Origin: an uncultured Lachnospiraceae bacterium
Lineage (GTDB): Bacteria > Bacillota > Clostridia > Lachnospirales > Lachnospiraceae
Assembly (NCBI GenBank): GCA_900544685.1
Contig: UQWA01000023.1
Location: 1 to 50,185 of the forward strand
Direction: 5' to 3'
DNA length: 50,185 bases
Shown here: positions 42,788 through 50,185 of the stretch, one piece after another
Layout: every line of letters begins with the position of its first letter
How positions within the stretch are numbered: the first letter of the stretch is position 1
The notes under the pieces: model-generated
Told to the model about the DNA's origin: nothing
Database searches by the model: none
What the model saw: only the letters and a program-made list of their open reading frames with translations
Position numbers and translations under genes: made by a program

Positions 42788-42806
42788 TATTTTCAGAGAG
42801 GAGAAA

Positions 42807-44186
42807 ATGATGAAAGCAAATTCAAATACACAGGCCATGGGAACGGAGAGGGTGTCAAAGCTTCTGGCACAGCTTGCCATACCTGCCGTTGTCGCCCAGG
42901 TAATCAATCTTTTGTATAATATTGTGGATCGTATCTATATTGGCCATATACCGGATATTGGGGCTTCTGCACTGACGGGAGTGGGACTTTTTACACCGAT
43001 TTTGATGCTGTTGAATGCCTTTGCCATGTTGGCAGGATCTGGTGGGGCACCGCGGGCTGCCATTGCCATGGGGCAGCAGGATCAGAAAGGTGCAGAGAAG
43101 ATTATGGGGAACTGTTTTGCGCTGTTGTTGCTGCTGGCAGTAGTTTTGACGACAACGGGATACATTTTTGCACCACAGCTTCTCAGAATGTTCGGTGCCA
43201 GTGATGTGACACTTCCTTATGCGGTTGCATATGCCCGTATCTATATATTGGGAAGTGTGTTTGTACTTCTGGTAATGGGAATGAATCCATTCATCACCAC
43301 ACAGGGGTTTGCCAAAATCAGTATGATGACGACGGTGATCGGAGCAGTAATTAATATTATCTTAGATCCGATTTTCATTTTTGCGCTGAAGATGGGTGTG
43401 CAGGGAGCAGCTCTGGCAACAGTACTCAGTCAGGCAGTAGGCGCAGTCTGGATCCTTCGGTTTCTGTCAGGTAAGAAGACAATTCTGCATTTAAGAAAAG
43501 AAAATTTCCAGCTGGAAAAGGATGTAATTATGCCTTGTCTGGCTCTTGGAATTTCTACATTTGTGATGCTCTCCACAGAAAGTATCCTTTCGGTTAGTTT
43601 TACCTCCAGTCTGTCAAGATATGGCGGTGATATTGCGGTGGGAGCAATGACAATCATTACCAGTATCAGTCAGCTTGTCAGTATGCCGCTTCAGGGTATT
43701 TGTCAGGGTGGACAGCCGATTATCAGCTACAATTATGGTGCACATAATGAGAATCGGGTAAAAGAAGCATTTTTTACCCAGTTCAAAGTATGTGTAAGCT
43801 TCAGTGTGGTCTGCTGGATGATTATCTTGCTGGTTCCGCAGGTCTTTGCGCGCATGTTTTCCGGAAATGCAGAACTGGTACAGTATACCTCATGGGCTCT
43901 GCGAATCTATATGGCGGGGATATTTTCTCAGGGATTCCAGTTATGCTGTCAGCAGAGCTTTGTGGCATTGGGACAGGCAAAGATCAGTCTGTTTCTTGCC
44001 TGTCTGAGAAAATTAATCCTGCTGATTCCGTTGATCTTTTTACTGCCGGTATTCATGGAAAACAAAGTGTTTGCAGTATTTCTTGCAGAACCGGTCAGCG
44101 ATATTCTGGCAGCAACAGTGACGACGACTGTATTTTTAAGCAAATTCAATGGGATTTTAAAAAGAGGACCTGAAAATAAGAGATAG
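42807..44186 (+). CDS. MATE-family efflux transporter
   Basis: This is a 459-aa transporter with about 12 helices in two MatE halves. The first half starts TERVSKLLAQLAIPAVVAQVINLLYNIVDRIYIG, typical of the family, with AFAMLAGSGGAPRAAIAMGQ following. The second half carries PLQGICQGGQPIISYNYGA. It exports drugs or metabolites using a sodium or proton gradient. AGAGAGGAG precedes the ATG. The gene lies directly behind the plus tRNA terminator and ends at its own terminator (44197-44223), so no promoter is evident other than possible read-through. It is bracketed by identical inverted tRNA-Arg genes. Confidence 0.94.
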   Translation: MMKANSNTQAMGTERVSKLLAQLAIPAVVAQVINLLYNIVDRIYIGHIPDIGASALTGVGLFTPILMLLNAFAMLAGSGGAPRAAIAMGQQDQKGAEKIMGNCFALLLLLAVVLTTTGYIFAPQLLRMFGASDVTLPYAVAYARIYILGSVFVLLVMGMNPFITTQGFAKISMMTTVIGAVINIILDPIFIFALKMGVQGAALATVLSQAVGAVWILRFLSGKKTILHLRKENFQLEKDVIMPCLALGISTFVMLSTESILSVSFTSSLSRYGGDIAVGAMTIITSISQLVSMPLQGICQGGQPIISYNYGAHNENRVKEAFFTQFKVCVSFSVVCWMIILLVPQVFARMFSGNAELVQYTSWALRIYMAGIFSQGFQLCCQQSFVALGQAKISLFLACLRKLILLIPLIFLLPVFMENKVFAVFLAEPVSDILAATVTTTVFLSKFNGILKRGPENKR

Positions 44187-44196
44187 AACGGAAGGT

Positions 44197-44223
44197 GGCG
44201 CAGCTTCGGCTGTGCCTTGTTTT
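44197..44223 (+). terminator. Intrinsic terminator after MATE gene
   Basis: GGCGCAGC-TTCG-GCTGTGCC (44197-44216), a UUCG-type tetraloop, followed by TTGTTTT. Confidence 0.85.
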
Positions 44224-44250
44224 ATGGTCAGGATTTGTGGCTGAAAGCAA

Positions 44251-44284
44251 AAAAATAAGACACAGAAAGCTGTGTCTTATTTCT
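44251..44284. terminator. Bidirectional terminator between MATE and minus tRNA
   Basis: AAATAAGACACAG pairs with CTGTGTCTTATTT around AAAG. It can end transcripts from both sides, and it is the only terminator immediately after the minus-strand tRNA. Confidence 0.85.
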
Positions 44285-44366
44285 ACGTGCGTTAGAAGAT
44301 TCGAACTCCCGACCTTTTGGTCCGTAGCCAAACGCTCTATCCAGCTGAGCTAAACGCACATGTTCT
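44284..44366 (-). repeat. 83-bp inverted repeat, right copy (contains tRNA-Arg)
   Basis: This is the exact reverse complement of 42665-42747; see that entry. Confidence 0.95.
44286..44359 (-). tRNA. tRNA-Arg (anticodon ACG), second copy
   Basis: Identical over all 74 nt to the plus-strand tRNA at 42672-42745, in inverted orientation. It has its own consensus promoter. Confidence 0.97.
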
Positions 44367-44380
44367 GACGAACAATATTC

Positions 44381-44409
44381 ATTATATAGAAAACAAATAG
44401 AATTGTCAA
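44381..44409 (-). promoter_or_regulatory. Promoter of tRNA-Arg (minus copy)
   Basis: On the minus strand: TTGACA (44404-44409), a 17-nt spacer, TATAAT (44381-44386). Spacer sequence differs from the plus copy, so the two promoters are not part of the repeat. Confidence 0.93.
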
Positions 44410-44558
44410 CACATAAAATGAAAAACAGGTGGATTTTACGGAATTTTCAGATCCACTGTTTTTATAAACTTAGTGACAGACGGTTTTCAGACTTGAAAAA
44501 TAGGTGTAAATATGCTATGGTGTTATTAACATATGTGAAAAACAAAGGGGAGATTCCT

Positions 44559-45317
44559 ATGGCGAGACCAACAAAGAAAAGACGCATTTGTGGAAGACCG
44601 AAGTATTGTAGTTTTACTGCCGGTTTTTATGAAAAAAATCAAGAGCGGATTGTGATGAGTCTGGATGAGTTTGAATGTATCAGACTGATTGATTACGAGG
44701 GGATTACACAGGAAGAATGTGCAGAGCAGATTAATATGGATCGAACCAGTGTGACACTGATGTATGCAAGAGCGCGGAAGAAGCTGGCTGAGTGTCTGGT
44801 GACAGGAAAGGAACTGCGGATAGAAGGTGGAAATTATGAATTCTGTTCCGGTAATCTGGAGTGCTGCAGGCGGAGAATGACAGCAGGAAACCGATGCCTT
44901 GGAAGAATGAGTGAAGAATGGAGGAAACAGAAAATGGTAATTGCAGTAACTTATGAGAATGGACAGGTATTTCAGCATTTTGGACACAGTGAATATTTCA
45001 AGATCTATGAAGTGGAAGACGGTAAAATTCTGAAGTCAGAAGTGTATGATACCAATGGACAGGGGCATGGTGCACTGGCAGGATTCCTGAAAAACTATTC
45101 TGTGAATGTATTAATTTGTGGCGGTATCGGCGGTGGCGCAAGAACTGCACTGGCACAGCAGGGAATTGAACTGTATCCGGGGGTAAGCGGAAGCGCAGAT
45201 GAAGCAGTTAAAGCACTGATTGAAGGAAGCTTATCATACGATCCGGATACCGTATGCAATCATCATGGAGAGGGACATGAGCATACCTGTGGCGAACACG
45301 GATGCGGTAATCATTAA
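44559..45317 (+). CDS. DUF134 - NifX-like fusion protein
   Basis: This is a 252-aa two-domain protein. The N-terminal DUF134 domain (1 to about 105) starts MARPTKKRRICGRPKYCSF and carries a sigma-factor-like helix-turn-helix (GITQEECAEQINMDRTSVTL). After a cysteine-rich linker (FCSGNLECC) comes a dinitrogenase iron-molybdenum cofactor-type domain (about 126-230, IAVTYENGQVFQHFGHSEYF and LICGGIGGGARTAL). The tail is rich in His and Cys (CNHHGEGHEHTCGEHGCGNH) and could bind metal. The two domains are more often separate neighbouring genes. No nitrogenase is nearby, so a role in metal or iron-sulfur sensing is more likely. AAAGGGG precedes the ATG. Confidence 0.9.
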   Translation: MARPTKKRRICGRPKYCSFTAGFYEKNQERIVMSLDEFECIRLIDYEGITQEECAEQINMDRTSVTLMYARARKKLAECLVTGKELRIEGGNYEFCSGNLECCRRRMTAGNRCLGRMSEEWRKQKMVIAVTYENGQVFQHFGHSEYFKIYEVEDGKILKSEVYDTNGQGHGALAGFLKNYSVNVLICGGIGGGARTALAQQGIELYPGVSGSADEAVKALIEGSLSYDPDTVCNHHGEGHEHTCGEHGCGNH

Positions 45318-45328
45318 AAGAAAGTAAT

Positions 45329-45381
45329 AAAACCTGTGAAAAGACAGTTCTGTTTAGAGTGTCAGATCACAGGTTTTGTTT
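45329..45381 (+). terminator. Intrinsic terminator after DUF134-NifX gene
   Basis: AAAACCTGTGA (45329-45339) pairs with TCACAGGTTTT (45367-45377), then GTTTTG. Confidence 0.8.
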
Positions 45382-45523
45382 TGATCTGATTCGTAATCGA
45401 CTGGTCGGAGAGACAGATATTTAATATATCAGGTATATTGGGATTTTTGAAAATATTGTCTTGCATTGGCATGATTTTGTAGTAAAATAAAGGATCAAGA
45501 TGAAGATTTTTGGAGTGAAAATT

Positions 45524-46858
45524 ATGACAAAAGATTTAACTACCGGAAAGATCATGCCGATTCTGGTGAATTTTACAGTACCGCTTGTTTTGGGCAATCT
45601 GTTTCAACTTACTTATAATGCAGTAGACAGTATTATTGTGGGGCAATTTGTTGGAAAGGAAGCTCTTGCAGCAGTAGGAATCTGCAATCCAATCAGTACG
45701 CTGATGATTCTGTTCCTAAATGGGCTGTGTATGGGAGCCAGTATTCTCATGGGTATCCAGTACGGAGCGAAAGATTATAAGACGCTGCACAGACAGATCA
45801 GTACTACGATGCTGTCAGGTATGATTTTTTCTTTCATTTTGACATTACTTTGTGTGATCTGTGCCACACCGATTCTGCATCTGCTTCAAGTAGATCCGGC
45901 AATTATGGATATGACAAGACAGTATCTGCGGATCATTTTCCTGGGACTGATATTTACTTTTCTGTACAATTTCTTTTCCAGTACCTTAAGGGCACTGGGC
46001 GACAGTGCATCACCGTTGTATTTTCTGATTATCAGTGCAGTACTGAATATTTTCGGTGACCTGTTCTTTGTCATTGTATTAAAGGCAGGAAGTAACGGAT
46101 GCGCAGTTTCTACCGTATTAAGTGAAGCACTCTGCTGTCTGTTCTGCATTATTTACATACAGAAAAAAGTTCCGATTCTTCGTCTTGGAAAAAAGTGGCT
46201 GGTATTTGATGTCAGTCTGTTAAAGAAAACGGTTGCTTATGGATGGGCATCTGCCATGCAGCAGGCAACGGTACAGATGGGAAAGATTGCCATACAGGCG
46301 CTGGTGAATACCATGGGTGTGTCAGTAGCGGCAGCTTTTGCGGTCGTGAATCGTATCGATGACTTTGCCATTACACCGGAGCAGAACATTGCACATGCCA
46401 TGACCGCGTTGATGGCACAGAACAAGGGCGCAGGGAAAACGGAACGTATGAAGGAAGGCTTTCGGTGCGGCACCATACTGGAGATCATTTATGGTGTGGC
46501 AGTTATGCTGGTTTGCCTTGTTTTTGCCAGACCGCTCATGTCTCTGTTTGTAAAAGATGAAGAAGTAATTGGACATGGTGTGATTTACCTTCATTTAATT
46601 GCTGTGATGTATATTTTACCGGCAATTACCAATGCTATTCAGGGATTCTTCCGTGGAATCGGAGACCTGAAAGTGACATTGTTCAGCAGTTTTACCAACA
46701 TGGGCGTGCGTGTAATTGCGGCAGCACCAATGATTCTGTTGTGGAACTTTGGCATCGAAGCACTGCCATATTCCTATCTGGCTGGATGGATTGCCATGCT
46801 GATTGTGGAAGCACCGTTGATGGTTAAGATTTATCGAAAATCCGGAAAAGGAGAATAG
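45524..46858 (+). CDS. MATE-family efflux transporter
   Basis: This is a 444-aa membrane exporter with about 12 helices. The family start TKDLTTGKIMPILVNFTVPL is followed by GNLFQLTYNAVDSIIVGQFVG. The second half contains YGWASAMQQATVQMGKIAIQ and AIQGFFRGIGDLKVTL. I start at 45524 (GGAG at 8 nt); the ATG at 45500 also has a usable site and would add eight residues. It differs clearly from the MATE protein at 42807. It heads an operon with the PAP2 and Nudix genes. The substrate is unknown. Confidence 0.92.
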   Translation: MTKDLTTGKIMPILVNFTVPLVLGNLFQLTYNAVDSIIVGQFVGKEALAAVGICNPISTLMILFLNGLCMGASILMGIQYGAKDYKTLHRQISTTMLSGMIFSFILTLLCVICATPILHLLQVDPAIMDMTRQYLRIIFLGLIFTFLYNFFSSTLRALGDSASPLYFLIISAVLNIFGDLFFVIVLKAGSNGCAVSTVLSEALCCLFCIIYIQKKVPILRLGKKWLVFDVSLLKKTVAYGWASAMQQATVQMGKIAIQALVNTMGVSVAAAFAVVNRIDDFAITPEQNIAHAMTALMAQNKGAGKTERMKEGFRCGTILEIIYGVAVMLVCLVFARPLMSLFVKDEEVIGHGVIYLHLIAVMYILPAITNAIQGFFRGIGDLKVTLFSSFTNMGVRVIAAAPMILLWNFGIEALPYSYLAGWIAMLIVEAPLMVKIYRKSGKGE

Positions 46859-46860
46859 GC

Positions 46861-47379
46861 ATGGAACTTCAAATATTAGATGTATTACAAACCATACATA
46901 ACCCGGTTTTGGATACTATTATGTGTGCGATAACCCGGCTGGGAGATGCCGGAATCATCTGGATTTTACTTTGCATTGTCCTGCTGATACTGCCAAAGAC
47001 CAGAAAATCTGGTGTGGTTTTGATGGCAGCCCTGCTGGTGGATCTGGTAGTCTGCAATGTAATCTTGAAACCACTGGTACACAGAATCCGTCCGTTCGAT
47101 GTAAAAACAGGAATCGAACTTTTGGTAAAACGACCAACGGATTATTCTTTTCCGTCAGGACATACGGCAGCATCCGTTGCTTCCGTGATGGCACTTTATC
47201 TGGCAGGAGAAAAAAAGATCTGGGTACCGGCACTGGTACTGGCAGTCCTGATTGCCTTTTCCAGACTGTATCTGTACGTACATTACCCAACAGATGTACT
47301 GGGCGGTATGATAATCGGAATAGCGGCAGGAGCCATTGGGTATTGGCTGGTGAAGAAAGTACAGGAATTGATAAAATAA
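46861..47379 (+). CDS. PAP2-family phosphatase
   Basis: This is a 172-aa membrane phosphatase with five or six helices. The three catalytic motifs are present: KPLVHRIRP, then FPSGHTAAS (His), then SRLYLYVHYPTDVLGG (Arg and His). It may remove phosphate from undecaprenyl diphosphate or phosphatidate; the motifs do not decide. AAAGGAG overlaps the end of the MATE gene, and only 2 nt separate the two, so they are co-translated. The Nudix gene follows after 26 nt. Confidence 0.92.
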   Translation: MELQILDVLQTIHNPVLDTIMCAITRLGDAGIIWILLCIVLLILPKTRKSGVVLMAALLVDLVVCNVILKPLVHRIRPFDVKTGIELLVKRPTDYSFPSGHTAASVASVMALYLAGEKKIWVPALVLAVLIAFSRLYLYVHYPTDVLGGMIIGIAAGAIGYWLVKKVQELIK

Positions 47380-47405
47380 TCAGCAGAAAAAGGAGGAGGT
47401 TACAA

Positions 47406-48428
47406 ATGATAAAATTAACCACACTTTGTTATCTGGAAAAGGAAGACCAGTACCTGATGCTGCATCGTACCAAAAAAGATCAGGATGAGAATAAAGAAAA
47501 ATGGATTGGCGTTGGCGGCAAGTTTGAATACGGAGAAAGCCCTGAGGAGTGTCTGCTTCGTGAGGTGAAAGAGGAGACAGGCTATACGCTGTTATCCTGG
47601 AGGTTCAGAGGAATCGTAACTTTTGTATATGGCGAGGACACTGTAGAATACATGCACCTGTATACTGCAGACAAATGGAAAGGTGCACCAGTTGTCTGCA
47701 CGGAAGGGGACTTGGAATGGGTGAAGAAAAATGAGATCTGGAGACTGAATCTCTGGGAAGGTGACCGGATTTTCTTTCGGCTGCTGACAGAGGAGAGAGC
47801 TTCTTTTTCTCTGAAGCTGGTTTATAATATAGAAGGAATTCTGCAACAGGCTGTGCTGGATGGAAAGGAATTGGAACTGTTTGATATTCTGAATGAGGAT
47901 GGTACAAAGTCCGGAATCGTCAGGGAACGTGGCGTAGTCCATCTGGATGGATCCCTTCATGCAACCGTACATATCTGGATTGCCAGACCAAACAAAAAGA
48001 GCGGCTATGATATTTTATTGCAGAGGAGAAGCCATCATAAGGATTCCAGTCCGGATTGCCTGGATATTTCATCTGCAGGGCATATCAGTACCGGAGATGA
48101 TTTTCTGCCAAGTGCCATGCGGGAAGCAAAAGAAGAACTGGGACTGATACTGGATCCAGAAAAATTGAAAGAGTTGGGATTCCATCGAAAGAAGTTCGAA
48201 GGAGAATTTTACGGAAGACCGTTCCGGGACAATCAGTTAAGCAAAGTTTACCTCTATATAGCAGCAATCGATATTACAAAACTCGCACTTCAGGAGGAAG
48301 AAGTCTCAGAGGTAATCTGGATGGATTATCAGGAATGCAAAAAGGGAATACAGGAGAACACAATTAAGAATTGTATTTATCTGGATGAGTTTGAACTGGT
48401 TGGAAAAGGACTGGGAATCGAACAATAA
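47406..48428 (+). CDS. Tandem Nudix hydrolase (MutT-like plus IDI-like)
   Basis: This is a 340-aa fusion of two Nudix domains. Domain 1 (about 1-155) is MutT-like, close to 8-oxo-dGTP diphosphatases, with the Nudix box GKFEYGESPEECLLREVKEE. Domain 2 (about 160-340) starts ELFDILNEDGTKSGIVRERG, as in the isopentenyl-diphosphate isomerase-like Nudix group, with the box GHISTGDDFLPSAMREAKEE, where the first box Glu is Asp. The core REXXEE residues are intact in both. The start at 47406 has AAAGGAGGAGG upstream; longer readings overlap the PAP2 gene out of frame. It is third in the MATE-PAP2-Nudix operon. Confidence 0.9.
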   Translation: MIKLTTLCYLEKEDQYLMLHRTKKDQDENKEKWIGVGGKFEYGESPEECLLREVKEETGYTLLSWRFRGIVTFVYGEDTVEYMHLYTADKWKGAPVVCTEGDLEWVKKNEIWRLNLWEGDRIFFRLLTEERASFSLKLVYNIEGILQQAVLDGKELELFDILNEDGTKSGIVRERGVVHLDGSLHATVHIWIARPNKKSGYDILLQRRSHHKDSSPDCLDISSAGHISTGDDFLPSAMREAKEELGLILDPEKLKELGFHRKKFEGEFYGRPFRDNQLSKVYLYIAAIDITKLALQEEEVSEVIWMDYQECKKGIQENTIKNCIYLDEFELVGKGLGIEQ

Positions 48429-48479
48429 ATCAGAGCATGAAAAATTAACCTCTTTTCAAAAACATAGAAATAAGGTATG

Positions 48480-48518
48480 ATGTTACATATCTGCGCGTTT
48501 CAGAAAAAAATGTAACAT
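48480..48518. promoter_or_regulatory. Inverted repeat upstream of symporter gene
   Basis: ATGTTACAT (48480-48488) and ATGTAACAT (48510-48518) are perfect reverse complements 21 nt apart. They may be a regulator site or a weak RNA hairpin. A TATGAT just before the first arm (48476-48481) may be the -10. Confidence 0.45.
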
Positions 48519-48558
48519 TACACCCGTTGTCAACTTGCAATTTCGAAAAGGAGGATTT

Positions 48559-49962
48559 ATGTTCGAAACGATCATTGACGCAATCAATACGTTTTTGTAT
48601 AGTAAGCTGCTGATTGTGATACTAATTGGAGCTGGTATATACTTTACCATCCGAACCAGAGTTCCACAGGTGCGTTTATTCAAGAATGCCTGTAAATCTG
48701 TGATGGAGAAGCCGGAAGGAGAGGAAAGTGTATCATCCTTTCAGGCACTTATGGTGTCTACAGCATCCAGAGTCGGCACAGGAAATATCGTAGGCGTGTC
48801 ATCTGCCATCTGTATTGGTGGTGTTGGTTCTGTATTCTGGATGTGGGTGATTGCTATTATTGGAAGCGCATCTGCACTGGCAGAGAGTACTCTGGCACAG
48901 ATCTATAAGAAAAAGGGAGAAGATGGGGAATGCTATGGCGGACCGGCTTATTATATTGAAGCAGCTCTGCACAGCAGAGGACTGGCAATTGCCTTCTGTA
49001 TTGCCATGATTCTGACCTATGCCTTTGGATTTAATATGCTGGCGTCTTACAATCTGCAGTCTACCTTTGCAGGAATGTCTTTTTATAATGCAGAGGTAAC
49101 CCCGTGGATCATCGGAGGTGTTCTGGCACTGGTAACAGGATGGTGCCTGCTGGGTGGCGGTCACAGAATTGTGAAAGTAACCTCTACACTGGTTCCATTT
49201 ATGGGAGTCGTGTACATTCTGGTGTCTTTGTTGATCGTAATACTGAACATTGGTCAGCTTCCGGCAGTTTTTGCTCAGATTTTTGAAGAAGCATTTAACT
49301 TTAAGGCAATTTTTTCCGGATTTGCCGGATCGGCTATGATGCAGGGCATCCGCAGAGGACTGTATTCCAATGAAGCAGGTATCGGTTCTGCACCGAATGC
49401 GGCAGCATCTGCGGTGGTCAGCCATCCGGTGAAGCAGGGTCTGGTTCAGATGTTATCGGTTTTCATTGACACGCTGTTATTGTGTACCGCAACGGCAATG
49501 ATGTGTCTGGCATCCGGCGTGGCGCCTACAAAAGAATTACAGGGAGCACCGTGGGTACAGGCAGCACTTCATAAAACAATGGGATCATTTGGCCCATATT
49601 TCATTATGATTGCCATGGTGTTATTTGCATTTACCACATTACTGGGAAATTGTTTTTACTGCGATAATCTTCTGACTTATATTCACAAGAAGCAGCCGGG
49701 AAAGAAATTCATGACAGGATTTCGGATGGTATCTGCGCTGGTGATATTCTTAGGGGCAGGAATGGAGATGACACTGTTGTGGCATATCGCTGATGTGCTT
49801 ATGGGAGTGATGGCACTGATTAACATTCCGGTGATACTGATTTTATCCAATACCGTGTTAAAGGCATTAAAAGATTATGAGACTCAGGTAAAAGAAAAAA
49901 AGAACCCGGTATTCTACAGCAGAAATATTAATTTAAAGCAAAAAACAGATTACTGGAATTAA
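48559..49962 (+). CDS. Alanine/glycine:sodium symporter (AgcS family)
   Basis: This is a 467-aa membrane transporter of the AgcS/AlsT family with about ten or eleven helices. Key segments are VGTGNIVGVSSAICIGGVG near residue 80, ECYGGPAYYIEAAL, and the family stretch RGLYSNEAGIGSAPNAAASA in the middle. It imports alanine, glycine or a related amino acid with sodium. I start at 48559 (AAAGGAGG at 5 nt) rather than at the in-frame ATG at 48535. It is followed by a terminator and the third structured repeat. Confidence 0.94.
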   Translation: MFETIIDAINTFLYSKLLIVILIGAGIYFTIRTRVPQVRLFKNACKSVMEKPEGEESVSSFQALMVSTASRVGTGNIVGVSSAICIGGVGSVFWMWVIAIIGSASALAESTLAQIYKKKGEDGECYGGPAYYIEAALHSRGLAIAFCIAMILTYAFGFNMLASYNLQSTFAGMSFYNAEVTPWIIGGVLALVTGWCLLGGGHRIVKVTSTLVPFMGVVYILVSLLIVILNIGQLPAVFAQIFEEAFNFKAIFSGFAGSAMMQGIRRGLYSNEAGIGSAPNAAASAVVSHPVKQGLVQMLSVFIDTLLLCTATAMMCLASGVAPTKELQGAPWVQAALHKTMGSFGPYFIMIAMVLFAFTTLLGNCFYCDNLLTYIHKKQPGKKFMTGFRMVSALVIFLGAGMEMTLLWHIADVLMGVMALINIPVILILSNTVLKALKDYETQVKEKKNPVFYSRNINLKQKTDYWN

Positions 49963-49971
49963 AAAATATGA

Positions 49972-50011
49972 GGACTTCTACAGGTATCAGAGTCTGTAAG
50001 AAGTTCTTTTT
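49972..50011 (+). terminator. Intrinsic terminator after symporter gene
   Basis: GGACTTCTACAG pairs with CTGTAAGAAGTTC (one bulge, one wobble) followed by TTTTT. Confidence 0.8.
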
Positions 50012-50134
50012 ATTTCATAGGAAATTGCATCCTATGAAATAAAAAACGCTCCGCGAGGATCGCACTGCGGCGGTATAGAATTATGTCGTAGAAGCGACCC
50101 GCCGCAGGCGGAGAATCTCGCAAGCGAGATTCTC
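50012..50134 (+). repeat. Structured intergenic repeat, copy B
   Basis: The leading hairpin ATTTCATAGGA/TCCTATGAAAT (50012-50040) is followed by the core CGCTCCGCGAGGAT (50047-50060), a 9-bp stem CTGCGGCGG/CCGCCGCAG (50065-50073 with 50099-50107) enclosing GTCG-TAGAAG-CGAC (50085-50098), and a perfect closing hairpin GAGAATCTCG-CAAG-CGAGATTCTC (50111-50134). This is the cleanest copy. As with copy A, its first bases touch the T-run of a terminator. Confidence 0.85.
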
Positions 50135-50148
50135 AGACTGTAGACAAA

Positions 50149-50170
50149 GCCCTGCTTTTGCAGGGTTTTG
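50149..50170 (+). terminator. Small terminator-like hairpin at window end
   Basis: CCCTGC (50150-50155) pairs with GCAGGG (50160-50165), followed by TTTT. What it serves lies beyond the window. Confidence 0.6.
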
Positions 50171-50185
50171 CTATTGTTGGAACCG

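Noticed and set aside
46923..47405. Nudix ORF extended by about 160 residues at its N-terminus
   Set aside because: The extension is a shifted reading of the PAP2 gene; the true start at 47406 has a strong ribosome binding site.
1..50185. CRISPR array, prophage, integrase or conjugation genes
   Set aside because: No regularly spaced direct repeats and no ORF resembling such proteins were seen.

Overview
The window looks like chromosomal DNA from a Gram-positive anaerobe of the Lachnospiraceae type (Blautia/Dorea/Mediterraneibacter-like; I cannot fix the genus). The reasons are strong GGAGG-type ribosome binding sites, consensus TTGACA-17-TATAAT promoters, a Bacillus-type LexA box in front of recA, a YesM/YesN two-component pair beside a sugar ABC transporter, the ThiSFGH thiazole route with an anaerobic radical-SAM ThiH, QueH, BspA-like and Ig-like surface proteins, and DUF4317. 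There is no phage, plasmid or CRISPR module and no intact insertion sequence.

Layout. 0.1-6.1 kb: AraC-type response regulator and YesM-like kinase (minus strand), divergent from two sugar permeases and a binding protein that lacks a lipobox. 6.2-7.8 kb: a NitT/TauT-type ATPase and permease without a binding protein. 7.9-11.2 kb: GNAT acetyltransferase and a hybrid sensor kinase with look-alike promoters. 11.2-15.0 kb: TPP-riboswitch-controlled thiS-thiF-thiG-thiH-thiE. 15.0-18.8 kb: DUF2284 protein, nitroreductase, large BspA-like surface protein. 18.8-23.0 kb (minus): MarR regulator with a heterodimeric ABC exporter, divergent from queH. 23.9-30.8 kb: argH, asd, an ABC ATPase with lost catalytic motifs plus its permease, topB, and a left-handed beta-helix protein. 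31.1-35.8 kb: recA-recX (LexA box), rny, sfsA, GDSL esterase. 36.0-38.7 kb: DUF4317 gene and an asparagine-synthetase-like gene lacking the glutaminase nucleophile. 38.7-40.8 kb: yybP-ykoY (Mn2+) riboswitch, a CaCA exchanger and a UPF0016 exporter. 41.1-44.4 kb: Ig-like secreted protein, then a MATE gene bracketed by two identical, inverted tRNA-Arg(ACG) genes. 44.5-50.2 kb: DUF134-NifX fusion, MATE-PAP2-tandem Nudix operon, and a sodium:amino-acid symporter.

The most interesting item is a family of structured repeats of about 125-175 nt found three times (878-1053 minus, 38971-39095 plus, 50012-50134 plus). All three share a CTCCGNNAGGAT core and the same order of hairpins. The stem sequences differ but still pair, most convincingly in two of the copies. 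Every copy is oriented with the local transcription and two lie directly 5' of a gene, which suggests an RNA element. Other items worth a look are the DUF4317/AsnB-like pair, whose first gene seems to be translated through a five-codon minicistron or a hairpin spacer; the ABC ATPase with degenerate catalytic motifs; the inverted tRNA pair around a drug-efflux gene; and a terminator-like hairpin that contains a start codon.
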